From positions 236,001 through 300,000 of the forward strand of contig JACEEZ010020495.1 of assembly GCA_016584305.1 (NCBI GenBank): a stretch of 64,000 nt of DNA, given 5' to 3'. Origin of the DNA: Chionoecetes opilio. Lineage: Eukaryota; Arthropoda; Malacostraca; Decapoda; Majidae. This document shows positions 31,392 to 43,931 of the stretch, in pieces (within the stretch, counting starts at the first letter, position 1; every line of letters begins with the position of its first letter). The position numbers and the translations under genes are program-made. Below the pieces are notes generated by a model that was not told the origin of the DNA, did no database searches, and saw only the letters and a program-made list of their open reading frames with translations.

Positions 31392-33304
31392 ATGGGTGGA
31401 AAACATACGGATGGCACAACGATTCAAGCAATCATTGATCTTTACAAGGCTGGGATCAATAATAAGGAAATTTGCAAGCTTAAAGGACTAAAGCTTAGAA
31501 CAGTGCAAGATTTGATCCGCCGATTTAAGGCTGGCGGAGAGGTGAATCTCCCGCTCCCCCCCCCAAAAAAAAACCAGGGAAACAAAAAAAAACGTGTAAC
31601 AGAACCAGGAATGTGTTAAGGCGATACTTGATGTCAATCCTAACCTTACAGCCAGAGAACTGAAGGAGGAAAATCATACTCTTCTTGGTAATGTGTCGCT
31701 TCGTACTGTACAGGAAACTTTGAAACGTGACCTTGGCTACAGGTGTTACCGGTCGCGGAATAAGCCACTGATAAATGACCGCCAAAGGAAGAAAAGGCTT
31801 CACTTTGCAAAGAAATATATAGATTGGCCTCTTGACAAATGGCGGACTGTGCTGTGAAATGACGAAAGCACATTTTGTGTGAGTGGAGGAGGACCAGCAA
31901 AAGTGTACCGTCGCCCCGGCTCAGATCCCACCGAGCCTCACTACACACGAAAGATCACAAAACACCCTCCCAGTTTAATGGTGTGGGGTTGCTTTTCTTT
32001 TCATGGTATTGGGAACTTATTTGTTTTCCCAAAGAACACAACTGTTAACAAAGTGGTGTATTTTGATCTTTTAAATGACCACCTGGAGGCCTGCTTTGAA
32101 AAGACACGCACAGATTTTCCAACAGGATGGAGCATCCTGCCACACAGCTCAAGATGTGATACAGTGGCTTGATGACTGCAAGATTGGGAGAATAGATGAC
32201 TGACCAGGTAATTCGAGAGAACTGGAACCCAAAATGCCAGGGGTCGCTGGCAGTTTTAACTCACTTTTTTGATAATAAGTTGGTCTACTGGAAAACAAAA
32301 TATGGGCTTATTCCACTGCACTTAAAACACAGAAGTATAATATTAAGAACGATTTTCTTCTATATGTATATTGTATAGAAGCCTGATTCTGTAAAACATT
32401 GTATATAACCAAATAACCAAGGAGGTTATAGTTGAGGAGGCGAGGTAAATGCTACTCTATGATATTATATAGTCAATAACGAATGTTTAGAAGTTATCTA
32501 TACCTAGGCAGTCATATTTTCCTGTTATTATTGTGTATCAATCAGATAAAAAGCCTGGAAGTGCAATGAGTCGACGCGTGAAGTCGTAATGTTTTGATTC
32601 AATCGCCCCGCCACAATCTCCCCCCCCACCACTCCCCGCCGCGGTGTGTCGCCTCCACAATTATAACCTACATTGTCGCAGCAACAAGCCGATTTCGGCA
32701 TTCTTTATTCTTCGTTTTTCCAAGGCATTGCTTATTGTATTTTGACAAGCGTTTGCCAGACGCAGCAGTACTGTCTTAGAAAACAGTGTGAACATCGCCC
32801 AAATTTTACATGCCACAATATACATGTAAAAAATATATTAAGCTTTGCTACTCGAGGCGAGTAATTTGCATTAAATTGCTATTATAGAACGTTCCATCGT
32901 AATGCATGTCATCCATATAATTAGTAGAACAACAGAAGAACTATATTTTTTGGTATTCAGATGCGGTACATCAATGTTTATCGCGAAATTAATTTCTGAA
33001 AAATATTAGTCGCGGAGCCAAAACACAGTAGACCAACCTTTGAGTTAAAACGGCCAGCGACCACTGGCATTTCTCGAGTTTCAGATCATTGGAATTCTCC
33101 CGATATATCACCCATAGAAAATCTTTGGGCCATCATTAAAGGCAAACTCCGCTCACGTGACACCTCTACACTCCCCAAGCTTGAGATGGAGCTCCGAAAG
33201 TGTTGGGAAGAATTTAAGCCTGAGTTCCTTCAAAATCTTGCTGACAGTGTACCACATCGTCTTCAAATGGTCATCAAGAGGAAGGGCTATGCAATGAAAT
33301 ACTA
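31392..33304 (+). pseudogene. Tc1-like transposase, near full length, disrupted
   Basis: Starts MGGKHTDGTTIQAIIDLYKA with HTH text NNKEICKLKGLKLRTVQDLI. A frameshift lies near 31606, then ILDVNPNLTARELKEE, the second HTH and FAKKYIDWPLDKWRTVL. A Trp-to-stop change sits next to the first catalytic Asp (*NDESTF), then PSLMVWGCFSFHGIGNLF and, after a second shift, FQQDGASCHTAQDVIQW with the second catalytic Asp. An 835-bp insertion (32235-33069) splits the gene. After it come SPDISPIENLW with the final catalytic Glu, and the C-terminus MVIKRKGYAMKY ending in a stop. The DD-E triad residues are all present but the gene cannot be translated through. Confidence 0.9.
32235..33069. mobile_element. 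835-bp inverted-repeat element inside the Tc1 gene
   Basis: The left end TGCCAGGGGTCGCTGGCAGT and the reverse complement of the right end, TGCCAGTGGTCGCTGGCCGT, match over about 28 bp. The similarity extends to GGTCTACTG-type sequence within about 60 bp. No TA duplication was seen and target duplication is unclear. No coding frame was recognised. Its family does not match the others in the window. Confidence 0.78.
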
Positions 33305-33600
33305 ACTACAATTGTAAGTGTTGATATTCTACATTATTTTGTTATAAACATGGTGCGTCATACGTGCAAACGTTCCCTTTTCGGAGGCGCGCAGTGATTA
33401 TCCGCGCAGACTGTAGCACCAGTCACTGTTTATCTCCCAACATAGCTACACGTTCTGCTTGTGTTTGTGATTATTTCTCAATTATTTCACAAATTTTCCT
33501 ATTTTTCCTATATTTTCACACTTGGGAAAATACCCTTGCACTAACGACAATCCGCTTTAATGGACCACTTTTCCCAAAAAAACAATTTTATGCTGTCTGA
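33305..33600. other. Spacer with right copy of the 70-bp direct repeat
   Basis: 33424-33490 repeats 31019-31087. Around 33550 CCGCTTTAATGGACCACTTT resembles pogo subterminal sequence. No gene seen. Confidence 0.5.
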
Positions 33601-34100
33601 CCTTTGCCGCAAAATGGTCTGTGCCGTGCAACGCTCACTACACCCTCCACCACTCCTGCAGGAGTAGCCGAGGCCCAGCTCGTTGCTGCTTTGGACGATG
33701 TGCTGGGGTTCCTCTTCAGCATGAGGAGGAAGATCACAGGAGGGAGGTGACTGTGGTGACTCTTTGAGGGTAGAGGTCTCTCCTATACCAGTGGATAGTT
33801 GGCCCGCCTCTCTCCCTGCTCCACATTCACGCTATCAAGCGCTGCCTTTCTCCTCAGCTCCCCCCACTGTAAAAGAGCGCAACGAGGATACTCATGGGAC
33901 ACTAACGTTTGCCAGGTCACCTTGCGTCCACCTCACCCCTCCAAGGTCTCGCCTGCCACCGAGGCTGATGAGGGGGACCAAGGTTTTGTGTGGGCATGGA
34001 GGCGGCATCGCAAACTTCCTTCACAGGAGCGCAGAACCCTGTCACCTCACCACCGCAACGCACTAATTCACTCGCAACACACTCCTTGCAGGTAATATAA
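33601..34100. mobile_element. Rearranged hAT-3 family interior
   Basis: 33620-33745 is the reverse complement of 48837-48965, whereas 34037-34095 matches 49093-49145 in direct orientation. Relative to the copy at 48-50 kb, one part is therefore inverted. One strand of the first part reads TPAGVAEAQLVAALDDVLGF, not recognised as a domain. Confidence 0.65.
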
Positions 34101-34649
34101 TATAACAATATAGTAGTAGAACCTCGATAAGTTGGAATTGCTGAGAATTCTTAATGGCTGGCAAATATTAATAAAAGAAAAAAAAATCAAATTTTAAGAA
34201 ATAACTAAAAGTTGTTTTTTTCCTCTTAGCGCCTGTAAGCAGTGACTTCCAGGGCTCCAATATGAAAAACGTATCAACCTAATTCTAAAAAGTATCCAAA
34301 TAGTATCCATTCATTTTTTTCAAAAGAGTTACATGGGAAGTTAATTATATAAAATACGTTATGTTGATTAACGTCTTACAATTGGCAGCCAGCCAGAGTT
34401 TCTAGGCTGCCTGGCAGTGGAGAATGGCTCTACATTCAACAGTCTAGTAGGTTTTTCACTAGCATAATAAACAAAATTCAGTTACAATAATATATTTATT
34501 CTTATGACTGGACGTATGTAAGAATATACACTAACACCCAGATCATGACCATTATATCTCTGGACTGTTTATGCGCCAGTGTTTTGAAATTGCCAGGCTG
34601 CATAGGGGCCCCACTGGTGGGGGATAGAAGGCTGGTGTTAGGAGTGGTG
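34101..34649. other. No gene; fragments only
   Basis: A pogo-like terminus TAGAACCTCGATAAGTTGG lies at about 34124, and a 35-bp SINE-S 3' tip at about 34228-34262. The rest is AT-rich and not recognised. Confidence 0.4.
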
Positions 34650-35165
34650 TGGAAGTGGGAGTTGTAATATGTTGTGGTGGAGTGTGGTTGTGCATGAGGT
34701 AGGGAGTGATAGTTAAGGTGGCAGGTGTTGTGAGGTTTTCAAAGTGGGTTGTGAGTTGTTATGAGGTGTTGTTAAAGTTATAAGATATTAATAATAATTA
34801 TGAGGTGTTGTTAGTGGGTTGTGAGGGTGTTGTGAGTGGGTTATGAGGTGTTGTTAGAGTTATAAGATATTAATAATAATTATGAGGTGTTGTTAGTGGG
34901 TTATGAGTTGTTGTGAGGGGTTATGAGTGGGTTATAGATTTTATGAGTGGTTATGATGTGTTGTGAGTGGGTTATGATGTGTTGTGAGTGGGTTATGAGT
35001 AGTTATGATTTGTTGTGAGTGGGTTATGAGCAATTATGATTTGTTGTGATTGGGTTATGAGGTGTTGTGAGTGGGTTAAGAGGTGTTATGAGTTATTAAT
35101 GAGTAGGTTATTAGGTGACTCGTTGAGACTGTAGTTGTGACTTGTGAGTAGGTTGTGAGGTGAGT
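34650..35165. repeat. GT-rich minisatellite
   Basis: Imperfect repeats of GTTGTGAGTGGGTTATGA type (period about 20-25 bp) with almost no C on the plus strand. A longer duplication containing TTATAAGATATTAATAATAA occurs at about 34772 and 34858. Confidence 0.85.
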
Positions 35166-35658
35166 GAAATCTGAAACGCATCATAAACTTCACCTCATAT
35201 GGTTTTAATCACCTCACACACACACACACACACACGTAACATTCACCACCACTGTTACATAACCTAAAATTACGGTACCAGTTTTGCAAAGCCACAAAAT
35301 TCAACCTCGACCACTAACCTCCCCCCACCCCCATAAACCCCCATCCTCCACCTCACCGTAACCTCATTTCACACCCTTTCAACCCCCAACACTCACCTCA
35401 ACATCTCCATAACAGCCTCTTCTTTACTTCCTATATACTCCTATCATCTCCACTCATCTCCTATAGTTTCTTCTTTCACTCCTATGTAAACTACGTCACT
35501 ATCAGCGACTTTCTATTAGGAACTGAAAACCTACAAAAATTCGCTTCGATATCCTTCCTGGTCACCGAGTGAACAGTGAAGTTGAAAACAGGTGCTCCCG
35601 ACTTTGGGGCCCTTGTGCAGCAGGCCGATATTCCGTGCGCAGTCCAGATTTAAAGTGG
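35166..35658. other. No gene; short (CA)n
   Basis: (CA)n at 35214-35235 and a C-rich stretch at 35310-35400. No element ends or supported frame. Confidence 0.45.
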
Positions 35659-35660
35659 TA

Positions 35661-36120
35661 CAGGTTGAAGTTCCCAAACTCTGCATCCCAAGACTCGGCA
35701 ACACCCAAAACTCGGCTATGGTTCCGGATTTTCCAAAACACGGCAGAACACCCAAAACCCGGCGCGTAGTTGCCGGGTCGGCCGCTAGGTGCCACCACAC
35801 TAGGCCGCTTGGTTTCTCCCGCCGATTTGTTTGTTGTTATTGTTCAGTGGTGTTGTGACTGTAGAGTTGTGTACACTGTTATTTTGTGTACTTCTACAGG
35901 TCTGTTATTGGTATTATGGCTCCCAAACGTCCAGGAACACCTACTGAAGGAAGTGAAAAGAAAAGGAAGAACAATGTGTTAACTATTTCTGAGAAAATTG
36001 ACTTTTCAGTGATTTTCATGCTTTTTTCCCCTTAATATATCTATGTTCTAAAAGTCGGAAAATTCCATTACTCGGCTTGGCGCTGGTCCCGAGGTTGCCG
36101 AGTTTGGGAACTTCAACCTG
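35661..36120 (+). mobile_element. pogo/Tigger deletion derivative, 460 bp
   Basis: Flanked by TA on both sides, with perfect inverse ends CAGGTTGAAGTTCCCAAACT. Subterminal CTCGGCAAC/GTTGCCGAG words repeat on both arms. From ATG 35916 it reads MAPKRPGTPTEGSEKKRKNN then VLTISEKIDFSVI, the typical start of a Tigger transposase. After about 33 codons the frame is lost. All catalytic sequence is deleted. Confidence 0.9.
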
Positions 36121-38948
36121 TAATAATGCCACTGGCTAATATTACTTAATTTTTTTTTTTTTATGTTGGAGCCTATAACGCTTTTAGGCTATTTTTACTT
36201 TTTATGGAAAAAAAACAGCCCGTGTAGTTGTCTGACTGGCCGTTTAGGTTCGTGGCGATCAGTGTTTACAATCTGTGTATCAGCTGTTGGAAACAGCCTA
36301 TGTTTTTGTGTTGATATAAACTGAATTTTTATTATTATTTCATTATGTAAATATTAATCTGTGTTAAATATGTTAAGTAAGTTCACCGAACACAAGTTTT
36401 AGTTGGAAATATTTGTGGTAACCTGCTGGAGTTACGGTAAGTGGTGTACAGCGATTGTTAGTAGTGCTGATTCACTTGTTTGCCACTTGGTGGTAAAGGT
36501 TCGCATTTTATCCTTGCCGTATAAGTCTACCCCTAGTTTTGGAGAGATTTTTTCAGGCTCAAAGAGTCGACTTGTATGCCGCCATTTACGGTATATATAT
36601 CACCATTATTATTCAATTGCGCCATGGGAAATGGGGGATCAAAGTATGCATGATGAAAAGATCTACATGATGATGTAAGTTTAATTTGTTAGTTTTTTAG
36701 TGCCCAATACCGAAATATTACCGCTCTGGGTCCCGGTTAGCTTAGTTCCTTCAAGTTCAATGCATATAGTTTTGCAGATTTGAACCTCATCCTAATTCAA
36801 TGGTCCCGGTGAGGAACGAAACTCGGTGAACTAATGTATTTTCAAACATTTATTATATTTGTTGGTTGTAATAGATGTTTCTATTCAATTTTTTCATGTT
36901 TCTACATTTCTTTTTCAAACAATTTTTAATGTAACTTTGAATCTTTCTTGCAAACAAATTTTGGTACAAACTTTTTTTTTTTAGTAACTGAATCTTCGTT
37001 AAGCAAGACTTCGTTAAATGGAGAAGAGGTGTACTGCGACATCTGATCCTGGGGAAGGAAAATTATAAATAATCCTTTTCATATTATGAAAATAAATTGT
37101 TCCATTATCTTATGCTAGAAAGAAGGGACTAAATGAAATAAAAAAGAAACCACCTGATAATATGGTATCATGCACATCAGTAACAAGTTATGCACTGTAC
37201 AAATAACCACAATACTTATACATACATAGCTTATAAATATTTATGGATATAGTTTATAAAGGATTTGTTTGAACTTATGCAAGAGAGGAACAGCAGCTCA
37301 CTGTGAGTGAACAACGCATTCAGGCTCCATGCAGGCAGTCTAGATGATCACTTGCCCCTCAATCACTCAATAATCTGTATGTACAGGTATATCCACTTCC
37401 TCCAATATTCATCGTTCACTTATGAACCCAGCCTGTGTATCAATCACAATGATTTTACCTCAGGTTGTTTTTATAAAAGTTTTTCACACGTCCATTCTGA
37501 TTCATATTGAGGTAGATTAAAGTCCATTTTGTTGAGTACACTTCCAATTAGGGGATGGGGGAATGTCCATGAAATGGATATTAATAGACTGAAGGAATCT
37601 ATACTAAACTCACTGACTACTGAGCAACACCATCTACCCTGCCTCTGAATGAGTGATTAGAGGCACAGTGATCATCCATTTTGCAGAGAGAAATCCATGA
37701 CTACAGATGTGAGGACATACCAAAGCAGTGCAGTCTCAGGAAAAAAAGGTGATGATAGAGAAGTAGCAGCTAGATACTACAGGCCAGACTACCACACTGA
37801 GGAGGAGACTCCACCACAATATTTGAGACCTACTTTTTTTTGCTCCCAAGAAAATCCGTCTATGTTCACACCCCAATATTGCCATGACTGAGCAGTAAGT
37901 GGCAATAATTCAGCAAATAAGTTATCATGCCTGATTGACTTCCTTAATATCGTATCTAAATAGAGTGTAGCACACTGAGGGAAATAAATACTCAGTAAGA
38001 ACAATAGAGTCACACTCAGAAGGGAGGCCACCCATTATAGAAAGGTGAGAGAAATAAAATTAGCATTCATGACAGAAGCTTTGCAGTTTGCAGTTTTACA
38101 TGAAAATAAATACACATGGAAAATATTCACACACCATTTCCAAAGTCTGAATGAAAATCAGTGTGTTAATTTAAAGGTTAATTTTGAAACAGTATAAATT
38201 GACAGGTGACTCAAATGCTTGGGCAGGATGGTCTGTTGTAACTTTACCATAACACAACAGTGGCCTCTTCCTTCCCTATGCTGCCATCCTTACATCTCAT
38301 GAATGCTAATCCTGGTGAACATGTGAGGACCAGAAGCACAGACTTATATCACTGGGTTAATGGAATGGAACACTTTCTCACCAGCTTTGAGTGGCTGTGC
38401 AGAATGGACTGGGAAAAAGAAACCAGAGGGCATATATATTTGGGGTTAATACATATAAATATGATTGCTCTGGAAGAAACCAAGCAAACATTAATAAGTA
38501 CATATCAATGTGGAATATTTTCTGACAACTGAAGTGGAGTCATGATATAAATGTACACCTTCCTGCAAACAGGATTCTGTCCACTACTACTAATAGGAGA
38601 TTAAATGAAAGGACTGTAGACATATACAAACTGAATAAGCAGGATACCTATCATTTACCAATCCAAAACATTCATTGGACACTTCTAACTCTGGAGGTAT
38701 TCTAAGCATTTTGTTGTTGTTGCTGCTAATGTAATAGTTTTAAGAATATTTGTGTAGCAATATCCTACTACAAGAAACAATAATAAAGTTGCATGTCTCT
38801 GAAATGATGTAGGTATCAAACTAACTCAGCCATGTTGATAAGCAGAAGCTTACACATCGGATCAACAAGCTGTATATATACTGTCTAGGAATATTTGGCT
38901 TTTTTATTTTATCAAAGGAAAAAATTTATCTATACCATAACATATATA
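36121..38948. other. Long stretch without recognised gene or complete element
   Basis: 2.8 kb of mostly AT-rich, apparently low-copy sequence. 36151-36190 holds a T-run plus a few bases of SINE 3' end. 36980-37035 (CTTCGTTAAGCAAGACTTCG) looks like a pogo terminus without partner. Small frames at 37697-37891 and 38260-38532 show no recognisable domain. It may be intronic or intergenic host DNA. Confidence 0.4.
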
Positions 38949-39069
38949 TACACTAGGGTCCCGTATCAAGCGTGTTCGCATAAAGCATTTCCCCTATAAA
39001 GCGAACGACCTAAAATATTAAAAATATATATTTTTTTTTTAATATATAAAATTCCAAAATTTTATAAAT

Positions 39070-39600
39070 GTTGGCTTAACGCCTCATCTCCCGGGTCTGC
39101 CGCTCCACCTGGGATAACACCGGGGATGTCCTCCGCATCGCCTCCGTGGGCCAATACCGCAGTGACTCTTCCCCCCAGCCGTGGATAAGGACAAAGTCCC
39201 GCGTCCTGGATGTCACACTCACCCGCCTCCGCCTGGGGCACACGACACTCACGGTTCACCTGCATTGCCTCCGTCTGTCCCCTGACCCTCAATGCCCCTG
39301 GTGCAGGAATGTTCTGGGGACTATTGAACACTTTCTGCTACAGTGTCCGCGCTTCCACTCACACCGTGTAGTGCTACACACTCAACTCCTTGCCCTGAAC
39401 GTCACTACCTTTGACCTGCCCACCCTGCTGGCGGCGGCGGGCGTTCCCCCCTCCCGGCAACACGCTGTCCTCCGCCTCACCTGTGCCTTCCTGAGGAAGA
39501 CAGGTCAACTACCACGCCTGTGATAGCATCATAGGACATCACCAGGGCTCATAGTGTTCCCCAAGGGATCCTCGCAGCCCTAAAACAACAACAACAACAA
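39070..39600 (+). mobile_element. LINE-J 3' end with (AAC)n tail
   Basis: The best LINE-J reference copy in the window: the end of ORF2 (39146-39523), the 3' UTR (CATAGGACATCACCAGGGCT, TGTTCCCCAAGGGATCCTCG) and an (AAC)n tail at about 39582-39600. 5'-truncated. Other pieces lie at 17537, 23876, 28120, 40.4, 43.8 and 45.26 kb and in the TIR-E tandem units. Confidence 0.87.
39146..39523 (+). pseudogene. LINE-J ORF2 C-terminus (CCHC-like)
   Basis: 125 codons ending at a natural stop: [40 protein letters not shown] with LLQCPRFHSHRVVLHTQLLA, then an Ala/Leu-rich helix and RKTGQLPRL. The pattern C-x2-C-x7-H-x4-C (CPWC...EHFLLQC) and the preceding 'LR.GH..L..HL' are typical of the tail of jockey/I/R1-group ORF2 proteins behind the RT and, in some clades, RNase H domains. 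Upstream RT is absent. Confidence 0.87.
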
Positions 39601-40109
39601 GTTCTGGCGAGGCACGCAAGCGAGAGTTAAGCCAGGTTTATGGTAACTTGCTTTGGAGTCACTAACCTAACCTAATCCCACGCTTTAACCTCCTAACTAA
39701 AGCCAAATCTGCATTAAAAGTGTCCGCGGCAAGGGAAGAACAGAGGCGATGCAGGTCACAAGAGGAAGAAGAGTGAGAGGCACGCCGCACGTAAACAAAG
39801 ACTTGTCTCTCGCCTCCCTATGAACAACATGTCATTATCTCCAAAACTTTGAGTCCAAAAGAATGTTTCCAAGAATCCAATAAGGTAAACAGAAACCATA
39901 ATCCCAATTGTGTAGGGAATTTCGATCCTAGTGTAAAATAATACCATGTTCTGGTATGCATGGGTGGGAACAAGTATAAATGTACGGGTACGGGCGGGAG
40001 GACCGATCGACCAATATAAATTTTTCCCATAGGTTGTGTTTCACATAGAGCGAATTCACATAAAACGACCTCATTTATCGACCAATTTCTCGTTTTATGT
40101 TGGACCCTA

Positions 40110-40968
<859 letters not shown>

Positions 40969-41023
<55 letters not shown>
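40969..41023. repeat. (TA)n microsatellite
   Basis: TA array joining TIR-E copy 3 and the TIR-G element. Confidence 0.95.
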
Positions 41024-41026
<3 letters not shown>

Positions 41027-41350
41027 GAGAACCTCGTTTAACCGGCATTTAAAACAACGGCAGCCTCAAAACAACGGCACTAATCGTCCCAGGCTTTTCT
41101 TTTTTTTTTTTTTTTTTTTTTTTCACTGATAAACTCTGGAACTCTCTTCCTGTTTCTATTTTTCCACTTTCCTATGACTTACATCTTTTCAAAAGAAGAG
41201 TAACAAGACACCTCCCGAACTAAATTGGCTCACCCCTTTTTTATTTTATTCTCTTACTGTCTTTTTTATAGGGACTGGCAACTAAGCGGACTTTGTGTTA
41301 CCCATTTTTGTTGTGCCCTTGGCCAGCTCCTTGTGATGGGAAAAAAGAAG

Positions 41351-41383
<33 letters not shown>

Positions 41384-41483
41384 TGATTTTGGGCGATTCC
41401 ATAAGAGTAACTCTCAAAACAACGGCAAAATGAGTTATCCGGCATGCGCTCCCCCCCGCGGGTGCCGGATAAACGAGGTTCTC

Positions 41484-41486
<3 letters not shown>
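41024..41486. mobile_element. TIR-G element (pogo-like) with nested LINE-D 3' end
   Basis: 463 bp between TAs. Left end CAGGAGAACCTCGTTTAACC and right end inverse (GATAAACGAGGTTCTCCTG). Repeated AAAACAACGGCA words lie near both ends. The interior 41125-41382 is a LINE-D 3' fragment with poly-A. Confidence 0.87.
41125..41382 (+). mobile_element. LINE-D 3' fragment
   Basis: From CTGATAAACTCTGGAACTCT through AGACACCTCCCGAACTAAAT, a 3' UTR (TTGTGCCCTTGGCCAGCTCC) and an A-rich tail. It matches, in reverse complement, 55387-55625. The encoded end corresponds to WNSLPVSIFPLSYDLDLFKR. Confidence 0.87.
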
Positions 41487-41547
<61 letters not shown>

Positions 41548-41565
41548 TGTATATATATATATATA

Positions 41566-41598
<33 letters not shown>
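41487..41598. repeat. (TA)n with TACTGTA interruptions
   Basis: TA array broken twice by ACTG, each break recreating a transposon-end-like TACTGTA. Possibly excision footprints. Confidence 0.9.
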
Positions 41599-41601
<3 letters not shown>

Positions 41602-42912
41602 TAATCCCTCGCTTTTACAGACCTCGATATAACAAATTTTGGCTTTAACAAACTTTTTCTGCCAGTCCGATATATGTGGGGATTTACCGTATTTTACAGT
41701 TTATAAGACGCACTTTTTCCCTTACAAAATACCCTGAAAAATACTCATGTGTCTTGTAAGATTAATGTTGTAGGAGGTTAGCTCAGATAGCTATTCAATT
41801 CAGCCTATTATATGATGTAACCTCAGTACTTACCTGTTACAAATATTTTGAATACCATAAGACATTCAAATCTACGAATCAGTCCTCACTCTGTGATGTT
41901 TATTTACTACAGTACTGGTGGGTGCCATTCCTCCTCTGCAAATTGGCGCCAACAGCCATTCAGTGTATAAGGAACTTTGTTTGATAAATTAGATGAAAGT
42001 TTGTAAACTTATGTACATGCAGCCAAAACAAATACTACACGCATACAGGAAAATTCAAACAATACGTGTTGAGGCACAGGAGGCAGGCAACGTAGTGAGA
42101 CACGGGAGTACGTGGCAAGTGTTTACACTCAGGATGACAAAGACAGACTGATCGGCAGTCGGCACGCCAGGCACGCAGCTGCTCATTGCTGCGGTCGGCT
42201 TTATTTTCACTCCCGCCGTCCGACCTACGTGTAAATGTTTAGCCAGCCAACTAGACAATTTACTTATACTATCGCACACAAGCTAGAAAATAAAAATGGC
42301 TGATGAGCAGTGCGGAATGAAGATAATGAATAGTGAGTGTGTTCTTGTGTGAAAATGACTATATCGGACAATAGTTTTGGTGGTCTGATTTTTTTTTTCT
42401 TATGAAATTTCTTTCTAAAATCAGGGTGCATCTTCCACAATGCAGCGCCTTATAAGCCGTAAAATACGGTACCTAATAAATTCGGTAAATGCGGGGTTTG
42501 TTTCGGTGGTGGGCTGGCCGAATATGTTCACGCAAGTCGGACGATGGCGTACAAATAAAGCCAACCGGGCGGTGCGCGGCTGTGCACTGTTCAGTCTGGC
42601 TTTGTCGACCCGAGTGTAAACACCTCACACGTACTCCCGTGCCTCACCACATATTGTTTTAATTTCTCTGTACGCGTGTAGTATTTGTGATGGCTGCATG
42701 TACGAAAGCATACAACTTTCATCTAATGTAAAAAACTAAGTTCATCATACACGGAAAATATTGGAAATGGTTGGAAATAGCAAACTTTCACCTCATATAA
42801 CGAACAAAGTTTGTAATATGCAAAAAGTTCGGATCTCTCGAATATAACAAACTTTCGGATAAAACATCATCCCCTTCCCCCCAATTGGTTCATTAAGAGT
42901 GAGGGTTTACTG
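41599..42912. mobile_element. TIR-Q element (pogo-like) containing a TIR-K copy
   Basis: Ends CAGTAATCCCTCGCTTTTAC and, as the reverse complement of the right, CAGTAAACCCTCACTCTTAA, with TA on both sides. The flanking parts (TATAACAAATTTTGG, ACAAACTTTCGGAT) resemble each other inversely. A complete TIR-K copy (41687-42469) sits inside between duplicated TAs. Confidence 0.8.
41687..42469 (+). mobile_element. TIR-K copy nested in TIR-Q
   Basis: 783 bp with termini CCGTATTTTACAGTTTATAA and the inverse ending CCGTAAAATACGG, flanked by TA (41685-41686; 42470-42471). From about 41960 to 42360 it holds foreign sequence that is the inverse of 42525-42738 in the surrounding TIR-Q element, so a second TIR-Q-like piece seems to have entered it. 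Confidence 0.83.
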
Positions 42913-43931
42913 TATGTGTATACACACAACCCTCGTTTTCCCGGACCTCCATCTCCCGGATATCGGATTTGCAGGACAAAATCCGAGGTCCGGGGATATG
43001 TCAGAGTCCCGGACAAATGCCTGGTCCAGTCCGTAAATCGACAAAGTTGCCCGGCGGTCCGAGCGTCTCCTGTCACCCCTGGTCAGTGTCCGCGCCTACC
43101 GCCAGGTGGCAACATGCTCAGTGGTCGTATTGTTTATATTTGGGCACACGACACCCACAGTTCACCTACACCGCCTCACCATCTCCGTCAGTCCCCTGAC
43201 CCCCACTGTCCCTGGTGCAGGAACGTCTCTGAGACTATTGATCACTTTCTGCTGCCTCCCGCCAGGTGGCAGCATGCTCAGCAGTCGTATTGTTTACATT
43301 TGGGCACATGACACTAACATTTCACCTGCACCGCCTCCGTTAGTCCCCTGACCCCCACTGCCCCTGGTGCAGGAACGTCTCTGAGATTATTGAATACTTT
43401 CTGCTGCCTCCTGCCAGGTGGCAGCATGTTCAGCAGTCGTATTGTTTACATTTGGGCACACGACACTCACGGTTCACCTGCACCGCCTCCGTTAGTCCCC
43501 TGACCCCCACTGCCCCTGGTGCAGGAACGTCTCTGAGACTATTGAACACTTTCTGCTGCCTCCCGCCAGGTGGCAGCATGCTCAGTGGTCGTATTGTTTA
43601 CATTTGGGCCCATGACACTCACGATTCACCTGCACCGCCTCCGTTAGTCCCCTGGCCCCCACTGCCCCTGGTGCAGGAACGTCTCTGAGACTATTGAACA
43701 CTTTTTGCTGCCTCCCGCCAGGTGGCAGCATGCTCAGCGGTCGTATTGTTTACATTTGGGCATATGACACTCACGATTCACCTGCACAGCCTCCGTTAGT
43801 CCCCTGACCCCCACTGCCCCTGGTACAGGAACGTCTCTGAGACTGTTGAACACTTGCTGCTGCAGTGTCCGCGCTTCCACTCCCACCGTATAGTGCTACA
43901 CTCTCAACTCCTCGCCCTGAACGTCGCCACC

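Noticed and set aside
35562..35858. Overlapping frames on both strands around the Tigger derivative left end
   Set aside because: They lie across a transposon terminus and adjacent DNA. No domain was recognised.
37697..38532. Frames in the featureless 36-39-kb region as candidate host exons
   Set aside because: Short, no recognisable domain and no matching splice context found by eye.
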